Part shown: one piece after another, positions 42,448-53,294 of the stretch | Position numbering within the stretch: position 1 is the stretch's first letter | How the letters are laid out: each line of letters starts with the position of its first letter | Assembly (NCBI RefSeq): GCF_003202915.1 | Contig: NZ_QGLP01000003.1 | Coordinates: 186,001 to 250,000, forward strand | DNA: 64,000 nt | Origin: Gilliamella apicola | Lineage (GTDB): Bacteria; Pseudomonadota; Gammaproteobacteria; Enterobacterales; Orbaceae | Direction of reading: 5' to 3' | Translations under genes and position numbers: made by a program | Notes under the pieces: generated by a model | What the model was told of the DNA's origin: nothing | Databases searched by the model: none | Seen by the model: the letters and a program-made list of their open reading frames with translations, nothing else

Positions 42448-43136
42448 TGAATAAAATTATAGTAACAATAACCCTATGTATCTCGATGATTTTAACTGGT
42501 TGTCAAAATTCTGGTGGCACAAGTTCTAAGGATGTCGATCCTACCTTAACTAAAAGTAATAGTGCCCAATTTTTTAGTAAATCAGCATGGCAATCTTGTG
42601 CAGTAGGTGCTGGAATAGGCGGTATTGGCTGTGTATTATTGGGTGGTAAAACCGGAACTTGTCTTGCTTCTGCCGCTGTCGGGTGTGGCGTATTGATGGG
42701 AGCAAATTACTATCTTGATACTAAACGTGCTGAATATGCCGATGCTGAAATGCGACTTGACGCTTACATTCAAGATGTTCAGCAAAATACCTATGAAGTT
42801 CAAGCGGTAACCGAAACCGCTAAAGCAGTATTAGATAAAAATTTAGCGACACTTAAGACTTTAAATAAACAGATTAAGTCGCAAACTATGAATCAAACGC
42901 AAGCTAAGAATGAGTTAACCCAAATTGATGCCAATATTGCTTATTTAAAAGATAAATTATCTCGTATGCAAAAAGTCGAAAAAGATTGGGTTTCAATTGC
43001 AGCTCAAGAAAAACAATCAGGTGTAAATGTTTCAAAACTTGATAAACAAATTAACCAATTACATAAACAAATTGCCGTGCTTGAAAAGCAAGTCAATCTT
43101 GTTTCTCAACAACGTTCAGCAGTGAAGGTAAGCTAA
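42447..43136 (+). CDS. Lipoprotein with glycine-zipper and coiled coil
   Basis: 229 residues. The signal MNKIIVTITLCISMILTGC has a lipobox LTGC with lipidated C19. A glycine-rich hydrophobic stretch at about 51-80 (VGAGIGGIGCVLLGGKTGTC) could be a zipper inserting into a membrane. From about 85 to 229 the sequence is a long coiled coil rich in Gln, Lys and Leu. It overlaps the FGE-like gene by one base (TAATG). By position it takes the place of the TagQ outer-membrane lipoprotein, but no sequence relation is claimed. Residue +2 is Gln, so outer-membrane targeting is expected under the E. coli rule. Confidence 0.68.
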   Translation: MNKIIVTITLCISMILTGCQNSGGTSSKDVDPTLTKSNSAQFFSKSAWQSCAVGAGIGGIGCVLLGGKTGTCLASAAVGCGVLMGANYYLDTKRAEYADAEMRLDAYIQDVQQNTYEVQAVTETAKAVLDKNLATLKTLNKQIKSQTMNQTQAKNELTQIDANIAYLKDKLSRMQKVEKDWVSIAAQEKQSGVNVSKLDKQINQLHKQIAVLEKQVNLVSQQRSAVKVS

Positions 43137-43137
43137 T

Positions 43138-43623
43138 ATGAAGAAGATATCCCTTATTTTATTACTCAGTCCACTGGTTTTATTAACCGGTTGTACAACA
43201 ACACCAGAACAATGTGATCCCACCAATACCAATATTGGTATTATGGATAAAATTAGCTGTAACTATTCTGGGAATTATCAAGCGCGTATTGATAAAAAAG
43301 AACGGATATTAGAGGATGAAAAACGAGCTAATGCCCAGTTCCGAGAAATTTATGCAACCATTGAAAAACAGAAAAAATCAACGTCACTGAGTGTTAAACA
43401 GAAACAAGCACAGTTGCAAAAATTAAAAACTGAATTAACTCAGCTGACCAAAGAAGTCAAAGAAAAAGCAAAAAATCGTGATGATTTACAAGCTCAAGTT
43501 AAAGATATTGAACAGCAAATGAATAAAGTTAATAATTCAAATGCGTCTGACATGGAAAAACAAGTTGAGTTAGATAAGTTAAATAAAAAACTTCAACAGC
43601 TACAGAAAGCTTTGAATATTTAA
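43138..43623 (+). CDS. Small coiled-coil lipoprotein
   Basis: 161 residues with signal MKKISLILLLSPLVLLTGC (lipobox LTGC, C19). A short Cys-containing segment is followed by an almost continuous charged coiled coil from about 50 to 160 (for example QKQAQLQKLKTELTQLTKEV). The start codon is 1 nt after the stop of the previous lipoprotein gene. Its coiled-coil style matches that neighbour, and the two may form one periplasm-spanning or heteromeric assembly. Residue +2 is Thr, consistent with outer-membrane sorting. Confidence 0.66.
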   Translation: MKKISLILLLSPLVLLTGCTTTPEQCDPTNTNIGIMDKISCNYSGNYQARIDKKERILEDEKRANAQFREIYATIEKQKKSTSLSVKQKQAQLQKLKTELTQLTKEVKEKAKNRDDLQAQVKDIEQQMNKVNNSNASDMEKQVELDKLNKKLQQLQKALNI

Positions 43624-43684
43624 AGATAATCTGATTGTTGAATTAAACAACAGATTTAGTTAAACATAGGGAAATACAGAAACA

Positions 43685-45100
43685 ATGCAGCGAATAGCAA
43701 GAATTATATTTGATAATAGAGATTCAAATAAGCTCTCTTTATTAGAACAATATAATTCTTTGTTAGCATTGCTAAGAAAAAATTTAACAGAACGAACCTT
43801 TTCAATTTTAGGACAACCTAAGTTAATTGATAATAATCAATATATTGGTTGGCATAGTCACCTTGAAGGGCAACCTATTTTACTTAATAATATTGAAAAC
43901 GAGGAGCATAAACAGCAGATAGAAAAAACCTTGCATACTCGCATTAATGATATTGAATTAGCGATTAAATCGATGTCTTTAACCAACGAGGAGCGGGCTT
44001 TAATCTCAAGTTGGTTACCAAGAATTAAAAGTTTAGGTAATAGCATTTATGTGATCAATGATGAACCTGTTATTGTAAATACTTTAGAAGAACCTATTTT
44101 ACCTAAATCTCCTGTAACACCGCTACCCCCACAAAAATCATTCTGGCGATGGTGGTATTGGCTACTACTTGCATTGTTTATAATTGGATTGCTTGCTTTT
44201 CTTTGGTACTTCTTCTGCCCATACGGTAAAGAAAAAACGCCAGAACCAATAGTAGTTCAAAATGTTGAAGAGCCTCAAACTGTAGCAAATCCAATTGTTG
44301 AACCACCAAAAGAGCCAGAAATAAAGCCGATACCGCAAGAGGTTGAACCCGTTGTTGAACCTAAATCTGAACCTGCGCCGGCACCCGTTGAGGAAGTTAA
44401 AAATTGTATATCTAAAGAAAATGTCACCAATAATAAAGACGCGCCTAAAATGGTAATGATATTTGATAATTCAGCTTCAATGACGATAACATTAATGGAG
44501 TCACAGGCAAGTATTAATAGGTATTTAAATGCTAATTTTGATGCGATGAGTGAAGAAGAAGCGGATGCTTATGAAAGAAGGATGACACGTTTACCTAATC
44601 GTTTATCAAAGAGTAAAGAAGTGGCATTATCTAGCATTGATAAAATACAACAAAACATAGATATTTCACTTGTGACCTTAACCAGTTGTCCTGCAGCACA
44701 AACAACGCCATTTTACGGTTATCAAAATAGAAATAAACTAAAAAATAAAATTAAACGATTAAGTCCGTTGGAGTATAACAGTGCGACTCCATTATACAAT
44801 GGGGTTAAACAGGCAAGTAAACTACTTGATGGCGTTAATCGAGATGATTATATTTTAATTATTAGTGATGGCGAGGATAATTGTACTCGTGCCAATATTT
44901 GTACTCTTGCTAATAAAATTGCTAAAGAAAAACCACGTCTAAAAATCAATATTGTTGATATTGCAGGTGAACATAAAATAGATTGCGTTGCCAAAAGTAC
45001 AGGTGGAAATGTTTACATCGCTAAAAACCCAACACAGCTTATTAATCAAATGAATAGTGCAGTTTCTAATATGGATATTAGTAAGCCTATTTGTGAATAA
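43685..45100 (+). CDS. Membrane-anchored vWA protein, copy 1
   Basis: 471 residues. A cytoplasmic N-terminal domain (about 1-135, ending YVINDEPVIV) is followed by a W-flanked membrane helix at about 153-177 and a Pro/Glu linker (about 185-238). A periplasmic vWA domain runs about 255-465, with a complete MIDAS D261-x-S263-x-S265 in MIFDNSASM and ILIISDGEDNCTRANIC. Cysteines in the vWA domain suggest disulfides. The order (head, linker, helix) and several N-terminal patterns are shared with SrfA. A 61-nt gap precedes it. The metal-binding vWA head would suit binding of another periplasmic component such as the pseudo-FGE or the lipoproteins. Confidence 0.7.
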   Translation: MQRIARIIFDNRDSNKLSLLEQYNSLLALLRKNLTERTFSILGQPKLIDNNQYIGWHSHLEGQPILLNNIENEEHKQQIEKTLHTRINDIELAIKSMSLTNEERALISSWLPRIKSLGNSIYVINDEPVIVNTLEEPILPKSPVTPLPPQKSFWRWWYWLLLALFIIGLLAFLWYFFCPYGKEKTPEPIVVQNVEEPQTVANPIVEPPKEPEIKPIPQEVEPVVEPKSEPAPAPVEEVKNCISKENVTNNKDAPKMVMIFDNSASMTITLMESQASINRYLNANFDAMSEEEADAYERRMTRLPNRLSKSKEVALSSIDKIQQNIDISLVTLTSCPAAQTTPFYGYQNRNKLKNKIKRLSPLEYNSATPLYNGVKQASKLLDGVNRDDYILIISDGEDNCTRANICTLANKIAKEKPRLKINIVDIAGEHKIDCVAKSTGGNVYIAKNPTQLINQMNSAVSNMDISKPICE

Positions 45101-45156
45101 AATATTATAGTAATTTTTTCAAACTACCGGTTTAGTAATAAGGAATAAGTTTAAAG

Positions 45157-46653
45157 ATGCAAAGAATAACTCGCATTGCTTTTGATCATAATAACTTAAA
45201 TAAGATACAGTTATTAGAACAGTATAGTTCTTTGCTTTCAATACTTAAACCCCACCTAACTGCACGGACTTATTCAATTTTTGCTGTGCCAAAGTTAATT
45301 GAAAACAACCAATACCTAGGTTGGTACACCAATCTTGAAGGGCAACCTGTCTTACTCAATGATATAAGCAATGCGTCTCATAAAGTTAAAATTGAACAAA
45401 TTTTAACGACTCGGATTAATGATATTGAAACTACAGTAAAATTAATTCCTTTAACTGATGAACAAAAAACGGTAGTTTCTTCTTGGTTAACAAGGATCAA
45501 ACATTCCGTGGATCATGTCTATGTGATTAATGATGAGCCAGTCATTGTCGATGCCTTTGAGCCGGTTATATTACCTCAAACTCCAGTTGCCCCAGCAATA
45601 GTGCCAAAACCTTTTTGGAAATGGTGGTATACCTTAATTTTAGCTCTACTTTTATTAGCCGTGTTAGGATTAGTATGGTACTTTTTTAATCCTTTTAAAG
45701 AGCCTAAAAAAGTAGAACCGCTAATTGTACCGGCTGTTACAAAGCAAGTGGAAGAGATACAACCTGTTGAAGAAAAAAAACCGGAACCGATTGTTGAGTT
45801 ACTAAAAGAACCTGAACCAGTTGCTATGCCACAACCAGAGCTTGAAGTAACACCACAGCCTCAGGTTCCTGAACCTGAACCTCAACCTCAACCACCTGTG
45901 GTTACCCCTGAACCGAAACCAAAAGTAAAAAATCCAGTGAATTGTATTACTAAAGAAGAGTTAGTAAAAAATAGTAATCCATCTAAAATGGCCTTAATAT
46001 TCGATAATTCATTATCGATGACGGTAACTTTAGCCGAATCTCCATTAGAAGTTGGGAAATATTTCAATTATTTAACTTATGGTTATCCAAGAAATATGTC
46101 TCAGCTAGAAAAAATTAATTATGACAAACGAATGACGCGCTTGCCAACTCGTTTATCAACTAGCAAAAAAGTTGCACTTTCAAGTATTGATAAAATACAG
46201 CAAAATATTAATATTTCATTAGTTGCGCTTAATAGTTGCCCAGCAGCCGATACAACCCCTTTTTATAGTTATTCAAATAGATCGGCATTGAAAAGTAAAA
46301 TTAATCGATTAACGCCAAGTGGAGCTGGTGGTGGTGGAACACCGCTTTATAGCGGGTTACAAAAAGCCAGCCAGATGCTTGATGGGGTAAAACGTAATGA
46401 TTACATTCTTATAATTAGTGATGGGGATGATAACTGTACTCGAGCGAATATTTGTACTCTTGCTAATCATATAGCAGCTAAACAACCTCGTTTAAAGATC
46501 AATATTGTAGATATTGCTGGAGAGCACAAAATAGATTGTATCGCTAATGTTACAGGAGGCAAAGTGTATATTGCTCAAAGCCCTAACGATATGATTAAAC
46601 AAATGAATAAAGCTGTTGCTGATCTCAAGATTAATCGACCGGTTTGCCAATAA
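45157..46653 (+). CDS. Membrane-anchored vWA protein, copy 2
   Basis: 498 residues, a tandem paralogue of the preceding gene: the two are alike over nearly the whole length. Differences are mainly a longer Pro/Glu/Gln linker (about 185-258, with repeated PEP and PQP units) and an insertion with a Gly run before GTPLYSGL. The membrane helix is about 153-177. MIDAS D283-x-S285-x-S287 in IFDNSLSM is intact, and SDGDDNCTRANICTLANHI is conserved. This is the last gene of the cluster on the plus strand; no clear terminator is seen right after it. Confidence 0.7.
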   Translation: MQRITRIAFDHNNLNKIQLLEQYSSLLSILKPHLTARTYSIFAVPKLIENNQYLGWYTNLEGQPVLLNDISNASHKVKIEQILTTRINDIETTVKLIPLTDEQKTVVSSWLTRIKHSVDHVYVINDEPVIVDAFEPVILPQTPVAPAIVPKPFWKWWYTLILALLLLAVLGLVWYFFNPFKEPKKVEPLIVPAVTKQVEEIQPVEEKKPEPIVELLKEPEPVAMPQPELEVTPQPQVPEPEPQPQPPVVTPEPKPKVKNPVNCITKEELVKNSNPSKMALIFDNSLSMTVTLAESPLEVGKYFNYLTYGYPRNMSQLEKINYDKRMTRLPTRLSTSKKVALSSIDKIQQNINISLVALNSCPAADTTPFYSYSNRSALKSKINRLTPSGAGGGGTPLYSGLQKASQMLDGVKRNDYILIISDGDDNCTRANICTLANHIAAKQPRLKINIVDIAGEHKIDCIANVTGGKVYIAQSPNDMIKQMNKAVADLKINRPVCQ

Positions 46654-47045
46654 CTAACTGTCACTTATGAAATCAAACTATAATCAGTAGTAGCTCAGTC
46701 TTAATCTGCCAAAAAAGCTGGGCAAAAAGTCATTCAGGCTAAAATAGTAGTCGGTATTCATGGCATCGATCTATTTAAACAGCCGTGTTAATAACCTTAC
46801 GGTATTATGGCCTATGGTAGCGATATTTGTATCGTTTTTCTTATTAACATCTAACTGTAATCAATTTCTGATTTAAACTGATAATGTCCTGTTTTAGGTC
46901 AGGATGATTTTAGATTGCCGATAACCTTTACTTTGTTTTTGATTATTGGGATTTGGCGGTAAAAATAATTGATAAGTCTATACCGCCTCACGGCTATTTA
47001 AACTTAGTGTTTTTACAATTAAATATTTTATTAATAAAATAGCGG
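46654..47045. other. Gene-free stretch after the srf cluster
   Basis: About 390 nt without a convincing gene on either strand. Short open pieces exist (for example 28 codons near 46708-46791 reading SAKKAGQKVIQAKIVVGIHG), but they start behind a stop codon and have no start or ribosome-binding site. Small inverted repeats occur: TCCTG/CAGGA near 46887-46904, and GGCGGTA (46955-46961) with TACCGCC (46981-46987). It may be decayed coding DNA at the edge of the cluster; I cannot identify the ancestor. Confidence 0.4.
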
Positions 47046-47075
47046 AAAAAACCAGACGTTGTGTCTGGTTTTTTT
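47046..47075 (-). terminator. Bidirectional terminator of gyrB
   Basis: AAAAAACCAGAC (47046-47057) pairs perfectly with GTCTGGTTTTTT (47063-47074) across a 5-nt loop. The flanking A and T runs make it functional in both directions: it ends leftward gyrB and would also stop transcription coming from the srf cluster. Confidence 0.85.
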
Positions 47076-47085
47076 GTTTAATTTA

Positions 47086-49509
<2,424 letters not shown>

Positions 49510-49539
49510 TTATTTGGTTATTTATAGCATTTTGTATAT

Positions 49540-50610
49540 TTAAGAGATTATACCAGAATTTATGTGGAAAATCTTATCATTTTCATCGATCATATGGGTA
49601 ATTTGCGCCTGATTAACTGCGGTAATAAAAACTTGAGAATTGGCTGATTTTAATCGTTTAGCTAATAAGTTTCGTTTATTTTGATCGAGCTCAGAAGCAA
49701 AGTCATCAATTAAATAAATACAGGATTGCCCCGTTTTTTCTGAAAAGTATTCACCTTGAGACAATCGTAATGCGCACATAACTAATTTTAACTGTCCTCG
49801 AGATAATAAATCTTCTACTGGAATATTATCTACTCGTAATTTTAGATCTGCTTTGTGGGGACCTAACGAGGTATAATTAATAAACTTATCTCTTTCAAAT
49901 TGTCTATATAATATATCTGCATAAGGGGTACCATATTCCCAACCTTGATAATATTGGCAGTTTAGTTGATATTCAGGGAGAAAATCATGGCAAGTCTCTA
50001 TAATTTGAGGAAATATATTTTGGCAATAATTGGCTCTAAGATCGCCGATCTTTTCGGCTATTGGAGCCAACTCTTTGTCCCAAGGTAATAATTGGTTATA
50101 GTTTGATGACAGTTTTAATAAGGCATTACGCTGTTTAAAAAGACGCTTTAAATTATTCCAAAGTGATACAAATTCAGGATAATGATGAAAACAGCCCCAA
50201 TCTATAAAAGATCGACGATATTTTGGCCCACCAGTAAGTAAATCAAATCCTTCTGGCGTAATTAGTTGAATGGGTAATAACTTAGCTAAGTCTGTTAAGC
50301 GAAATCCTTCATCTCCATCAATTTTTATCGTATTCTCGTTATGGCGTGTTTTTGATAAACCAATTGTTCGCGTTTGTTGTGAAGATTCAATTTGGCTAAA
50401 CAATACTAACTCTGGTTTTTCATGTTGTATAATTCGATTAGATTGTATATGTCTAAAAGCTCGACCATGGCCAAGCATATAAATTGCCTCAAGCAGGCTG
50501 GTTTTTCCACTACCATTATCGCCAACTATATAATTAAAGTGATTGGATAATGATAATTCAGCATAATCAATATTTCGAAAGTGATGAATTTTGATTTGAG
50601 AAAGTGTCAT
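49540..50610 (-). CDS. recF: DNA replication and repair protein RecF
   Basis: SMC-like ATPase that helps load RecA at gapped DNA. The 356-residue protein has Walker A GDNGSGKTS near residues 30-38, the signature LSRGQLKLVMCALRLSQGE and Walker B IYLIDDFASELD. The start is ATG at 50610, 47 nt after dnaN. The first residues MTLSQIKIHHFRNI are typical. Confidence 0.96.
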   Translation of the reverse strand: MTLSQIKIHHFRNIDYAELSLSNHFNYIVGDNGSGKTSLLEAIYMLGHGRAFRHIQSNRIIQHEKPELVLFSQIESSQQTRTIGLSKTRHNENTIKIDGDEGFRLTDLAKLLPIQLITPEGFDLLTGGPKYRRSFIDWGCFHHYPEFVSLWNNLKRLFKQRNALLKLSSNYNQLLPWDKELAPIAEKIGDLRANYCQNIFPQIIETCHDFLPEYQLNCQYYQGWEYGTPYADILYRQFERDKFINYTSLGPHKADLKLRVDNIPVEDLLSRGQLKLVMCALRLSQGEYFSEKTGQSCIYLIDDFASELDQNKRNLLAKRLKSANSQVFITAVNQAQITHMIDENDKIFHINSGIIS

Positions 50611-50621
50611 GTTGCTAAAGT

Positions 50622-50639
50622 TTCCGGCCTAAGCCGGAA
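50622..50639 (-). other. GC-rich hairpin between dnaN and recF
   Basis: TTCCGGC (50622-50628) and GCCGGAA (50633-50639) form a perfect 7-bp stem with a 4-nt loop in the 47-nt dnaN-recF gap. The following T run on the minus strand is poor (ACTTTAGC), so it may reduce rather than stop read-through into recF. Confidence 0.45.
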
Positions 50640-50657
50640 GTTTTAAATGGTTAGTAA

Positions 50658-51761
50658 TTATAAGCGCATAGGCATAACAACATAAGTTGCCGATTGATTG
50701 TTAATATCTTCAATTTGCACACTTGATGTGGCGTCGGTTAACAATAATTGAACACAATCACATTTTAAGGTGTTTAATATATCCAACAAATAAGTTACAT
50801 TAAAACCAATTTCCAACTCTTGCGATTCATATTTTACATCAATCACTTCTTCAGCTTCTTCTTGCTCAGGGTTGTTAGCCGTAATCTTTATCTGATTGCT
50901 ATGTACATATAATCTTATGCCTCGAAATTTTTCATTTGAAAGAATGGCAACTCGGGATAATGCATTTCTCAGTTCTTCACATGATACTTCCAGTGGTTTA
51001 TCCGGATTTCGTGGCATTACACGTTTATAATCAGGAAATTTGCCATCAATGAGTTTTGAGGTAAAAGTGAAATCGCCAAGACTAACGCGTAAATTATTAT
51101 TACCAATTTGCATGTTAACGAGTTCATCATTATCAGCCACAAGTTTTGCAAGCTCAATTACCCCTTTTCTTGGTAAAATCACTGAACAGGTTTCAGATAT
51201 GTCTTGACCAACTGGTTGAGCACATACCGCTAATCGATGCCCATCGGTGGCAACTGTTTTTAATAAACCATCTTCAATCTCAAATAGCATACCGTTTAAA
51301 TAATATCTTACATCCTGATTAGCCATTGAGAATTGCACTGCATCAATAAGTCGTTTGATGGTTTTTTGCGGTATAGAAAGTTCAACATCACTTTGCCAAT
51401 TTTCTAAATTAGGAAAATCAGAAGCCGGTAATGTGGCTAATGAAAATTTACTTCGACCAGATTGAATAATTAATCGATTATCATCAACACTTATCGATAT
51501 TTGCGCATCATTAGGAAGATTTCGACAGATATCAAGAAACTTTCTCGCAGGAACAGTCGTTGCACCCGCTTCACAAGGTTCGGTTAAAAGAATGTGAGAT
51601 ATCATTTCAATTTCTAGATCTGTACCCGTCATGGATAGCGTGTTTTCACTCACTTGTAGTAATAAATTACCTAAAATGGGTAAAGTAGGGCGACTACCTA
51701 ATGGTGCACTAACCAGTTGCAATGGTTTGATAAGTTTTTCACGATCTATAATAAATTTCAT
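50658..51761 (-). CDS. dnaN: DNA polymerase III beta sliding clamp
   Basis: Ring-shaped processivity factor holding polymerases on DNA. The 367-residue protein (E. coli 366) starts MKFIIDREKLIKPLQLVSAPLGSRPTLPILGN, contains the three clamp domains and ends in the conserved YVVMPMRL, part of the partner-binding pocket. It lies 15 nt after dnaA. Confidence 0.98.
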   Translation of the reverse strand: MKFIIDREKLIKPLQLVSAPLGSRPTLPILGNLLLQVSENTLSMTGTDLEIEMISHILLTEPCEAGATTVPARKFLDICRNLPNDAQISISVDDNRLIIQSGRSKFSLATLPASDFPNLENWQSDVELSIPQKTIKRLIDAVQFSMANQDVRYYLNGMLFEIEDGLLKTVATDGHRLAVCAQPVGQDISETCSVILPRKGVIELAKLVADNDELVNMQIGNNNLRVSLGDFTFTSKLIDGKFPDYKRVMPRNPDKPLEVSCEELRNALSRVAILSNEKFRGIRLYVHSNQIKITANNPEQEEAEEVIDVKYESQELEIGFNVTYLLDILNTLKCDCVQLLLTDATSSVQIEDINNQSATYVVMPMRL

Positions 51762-51776
51762 AGTGTTAATTCTTTT

Positions 51777-53132
51777 TTAGGTTGATAATGTTCGAATTAA
51801 ATTGGAATAATCCTCTTTAATATCATTGCTTTCTTCTTTTAACTCTGCGATCTTCCGGCATGCATGTAATACTGTTGTATGATCTCTTCCACCAAAACCA
51901 TCACCAATTTCAGGAAGGCTTTTATTGGTTAGCTCTTTGGCTAACGCCATTGCAACTTGCCTTGGTCTTGCCACAGAGCGAGAACGACGTTTAGATAGTA
52001 AGTCAGAAACTTTAATTTTATAATATTCAGCAACCGTTTTTTGAATATTTTCAATAGTAATCAATTTTTCTTGTAAGGCAAGTAAATCTTTCAAGGCATC
52101 TTTGACAAAATCAATAGTGATAGATTTACCGGTAAAATTGGCATTGGCAATAACCCGATTAAGCGCACCTTCTAATTCCCGGACGTTTGATCGTAATCGT
52201 TTAGCGATGAAAAAAGCGACCTCTTCAGGTAGTTTTATTTTATTTCCTTCTGCTTTTTTCATTAAAATCGCAACGCGAGTCTCAAGCTCTGGTGGTTCAA
52301 TAGCAATGGTTAATCCCCAGCCGAATCTAGATTTCAAACGATCTTCAACACCATCAATTTCTTTCGGATAACGATCAGAGGTTAAGATAATTTGTTGGTT
52401 ACCTTCTAATAATGCGTTAAATGTATGAAAGAACTCTTCCTGTGAACGCTCTTTATTTGCAAAAAATTGAATATCATCAATAAGTAGAGCATCAACGGAG
52501 CGATAATAATTTTTAAATTCTTCAATAGCATTATTTTGTAAAGCTTTTACCATATCTTGAACGAAACGTTCGGAATGCATATAAACCACTTTAGCATTAG
52601 CTTTGCCAGCCATAATTTCATTGCCAACGGCATGTAATAAATGTGTTTTACCTAAACCAGTAGAACCATATAAAAATAGGGGATTATAAGCTTTACCTGG
52701 ATTCTCGGCGACTTGTTTAGCTGCTGCCACCGCTAGTTGATTGGATTTACCCTCAACAAAACTATTAAATGTATGTTTATGATTAATACCTGAATAATAA
52801 GTGTGATTATTACTCTCTTTGGTTGTCTTCCAAGAAGGTACAATATCGGATTTAGATTGGTTAGTTTCAGATTTATTTTCTTCAGATAAAGTTGAACCGA
52901 CTTCCAAAGATAACTTTAATGAATCATTATCTAACAGTTTATTCAACAATTGAGAAATAGTAGTTAGATATTTATTTTTAACCCAATCTAATACGAATCT
53001 GTTTGGCGCATAAATATAGAGTTTGTTCTCAATCATCTCCACTTGCAACGGTCTAATCCATAAATTGAATTCCGTTGTCGGAAGTACTTCTTGTAATTGA
53101 GAAATACAATCTTGCCAAATAGCGTTAGGCAC
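51777..53132 (-). CDS. dnaA: Chromosomal replication initiator DnaA
   Basis: AAA+ initiator that binds DnaA boxes and melts oriC. The 451-residue protein has N-terminal domain I ([25 protein letters not shown]), a linker, and the AAA+ core with Walker [12 protein letters not shown] and Walker [10 protein letters not shown]. Domain IV has [37 protein letters not shown], the box-reading helix. It is preceded by a perfect DnaA box. Unusually, ompA and not rpmH-rnpA lies on its upstream side. Confidence 0.98.
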   Translation of the reverse strand: MPNAIWQDCISQLQEVLPTTEFNLWIRPLQVEMIENKLYIYAPNRFVLDWVKNKYLTTISQLLNKLLDNDSLKLSLEVGSTLSEENKSETNQSKSDIVPSWKTTKESNNHTYYSGINHKHTFNSFVEGKSNQLAVAAAKQVAENPGKAYNPLFLYGSTGLGKTHLLHAVGNEIMAGKANAKVVYMHSERFVQDMVKALQNNAIEEFKNYYRSVDALLIDDIQFFANKERSQEEFFHTFNALLEGNQQIILTSDRYPKEIDGVEDRLKSRFGWGLTIAIEPPELETRVAILMKKAEGNKIKLPEEVAFFIAKRLRSNVRELEGALNRVIANANFTGKSITIDFVKDALKDLLALQEKLITIENIQKTVAEYYKIKVSDLLSKRRSRSVARPRQVAMALAKELTNKSLPEIGDGFGGRDHTTVLHACRKIAELKEESNDIKEDYSNLIRTLST

Positions 53133-53185
53133 GGTTACTCCTTTAATTGGGATACTAACAATATTAAAATAATTATAATCTTTTT

Positions 53186-53194
53186 TGTGGATAA
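53186..53194 (-). promoter_or_regulatory. DnaA box upstream of dnaA
   Basis: TTATCCACA on the minus strand, a perfect consensus DnaA box, 54 nt before the dnaA start. This position fits autoregulation of dnaA. I see no second perfect copy in the 160-nt gap, so this is not by itself an origin. Confidence 0.7.
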
Positions 53195-53246
53195 TTTATA
53201 GAGTCTAAGTAAGCTATTAATCAATTACTAACATAATTAATAAATG

Positions 53247-53270
53247 AAAAAACCCAGCCGAAGCTGGGTT
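53247..53270 (-). terminator. Terminator of ompA
   Basis: On the minus strand AACCCAGC (53251-53258) and GCTGGGTT (53263-53270) form a perfect 8-bp stem with loop CGAA, followed by TTTTTT (complement of 53247-53252). It lies 25 nt after the ompA stop and shields dnaA from ompA transcription. Confidence 0.82.
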
Positions 53271-53294
53271 TAAAGGCATAATTAATAACAAAAA

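Noticed and set aside
45840-45945. Short tandem repeat in copy 2 of the vWA genes
   Set aside because: The repeated PEP/PQP wording is an irregular Pro/Glu linker common between membrane helix and periplasmic domain, not an exact DNA repeat array.
28493-46653. A type VI secretion locus
   Set aside because: Although several products resemble Tag/PpkA components, no TssB/C sheath, Hcp, VgrG, ClpV, TssJLM or kinase-domain gene is present in the window.
46708-46791. Short open stretch as a small gene
   Set aside because: It begins directly behind a stop codon and lacks a start codon with ribosome-binding site; similarity to any family could not be seen.
53133-53294. oriC between dnaA and ompA
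   Set aside because: Only one perfect DnaA box is visible and the gap is about 160 nt; no box cluster or obvious 13-mer array was found.
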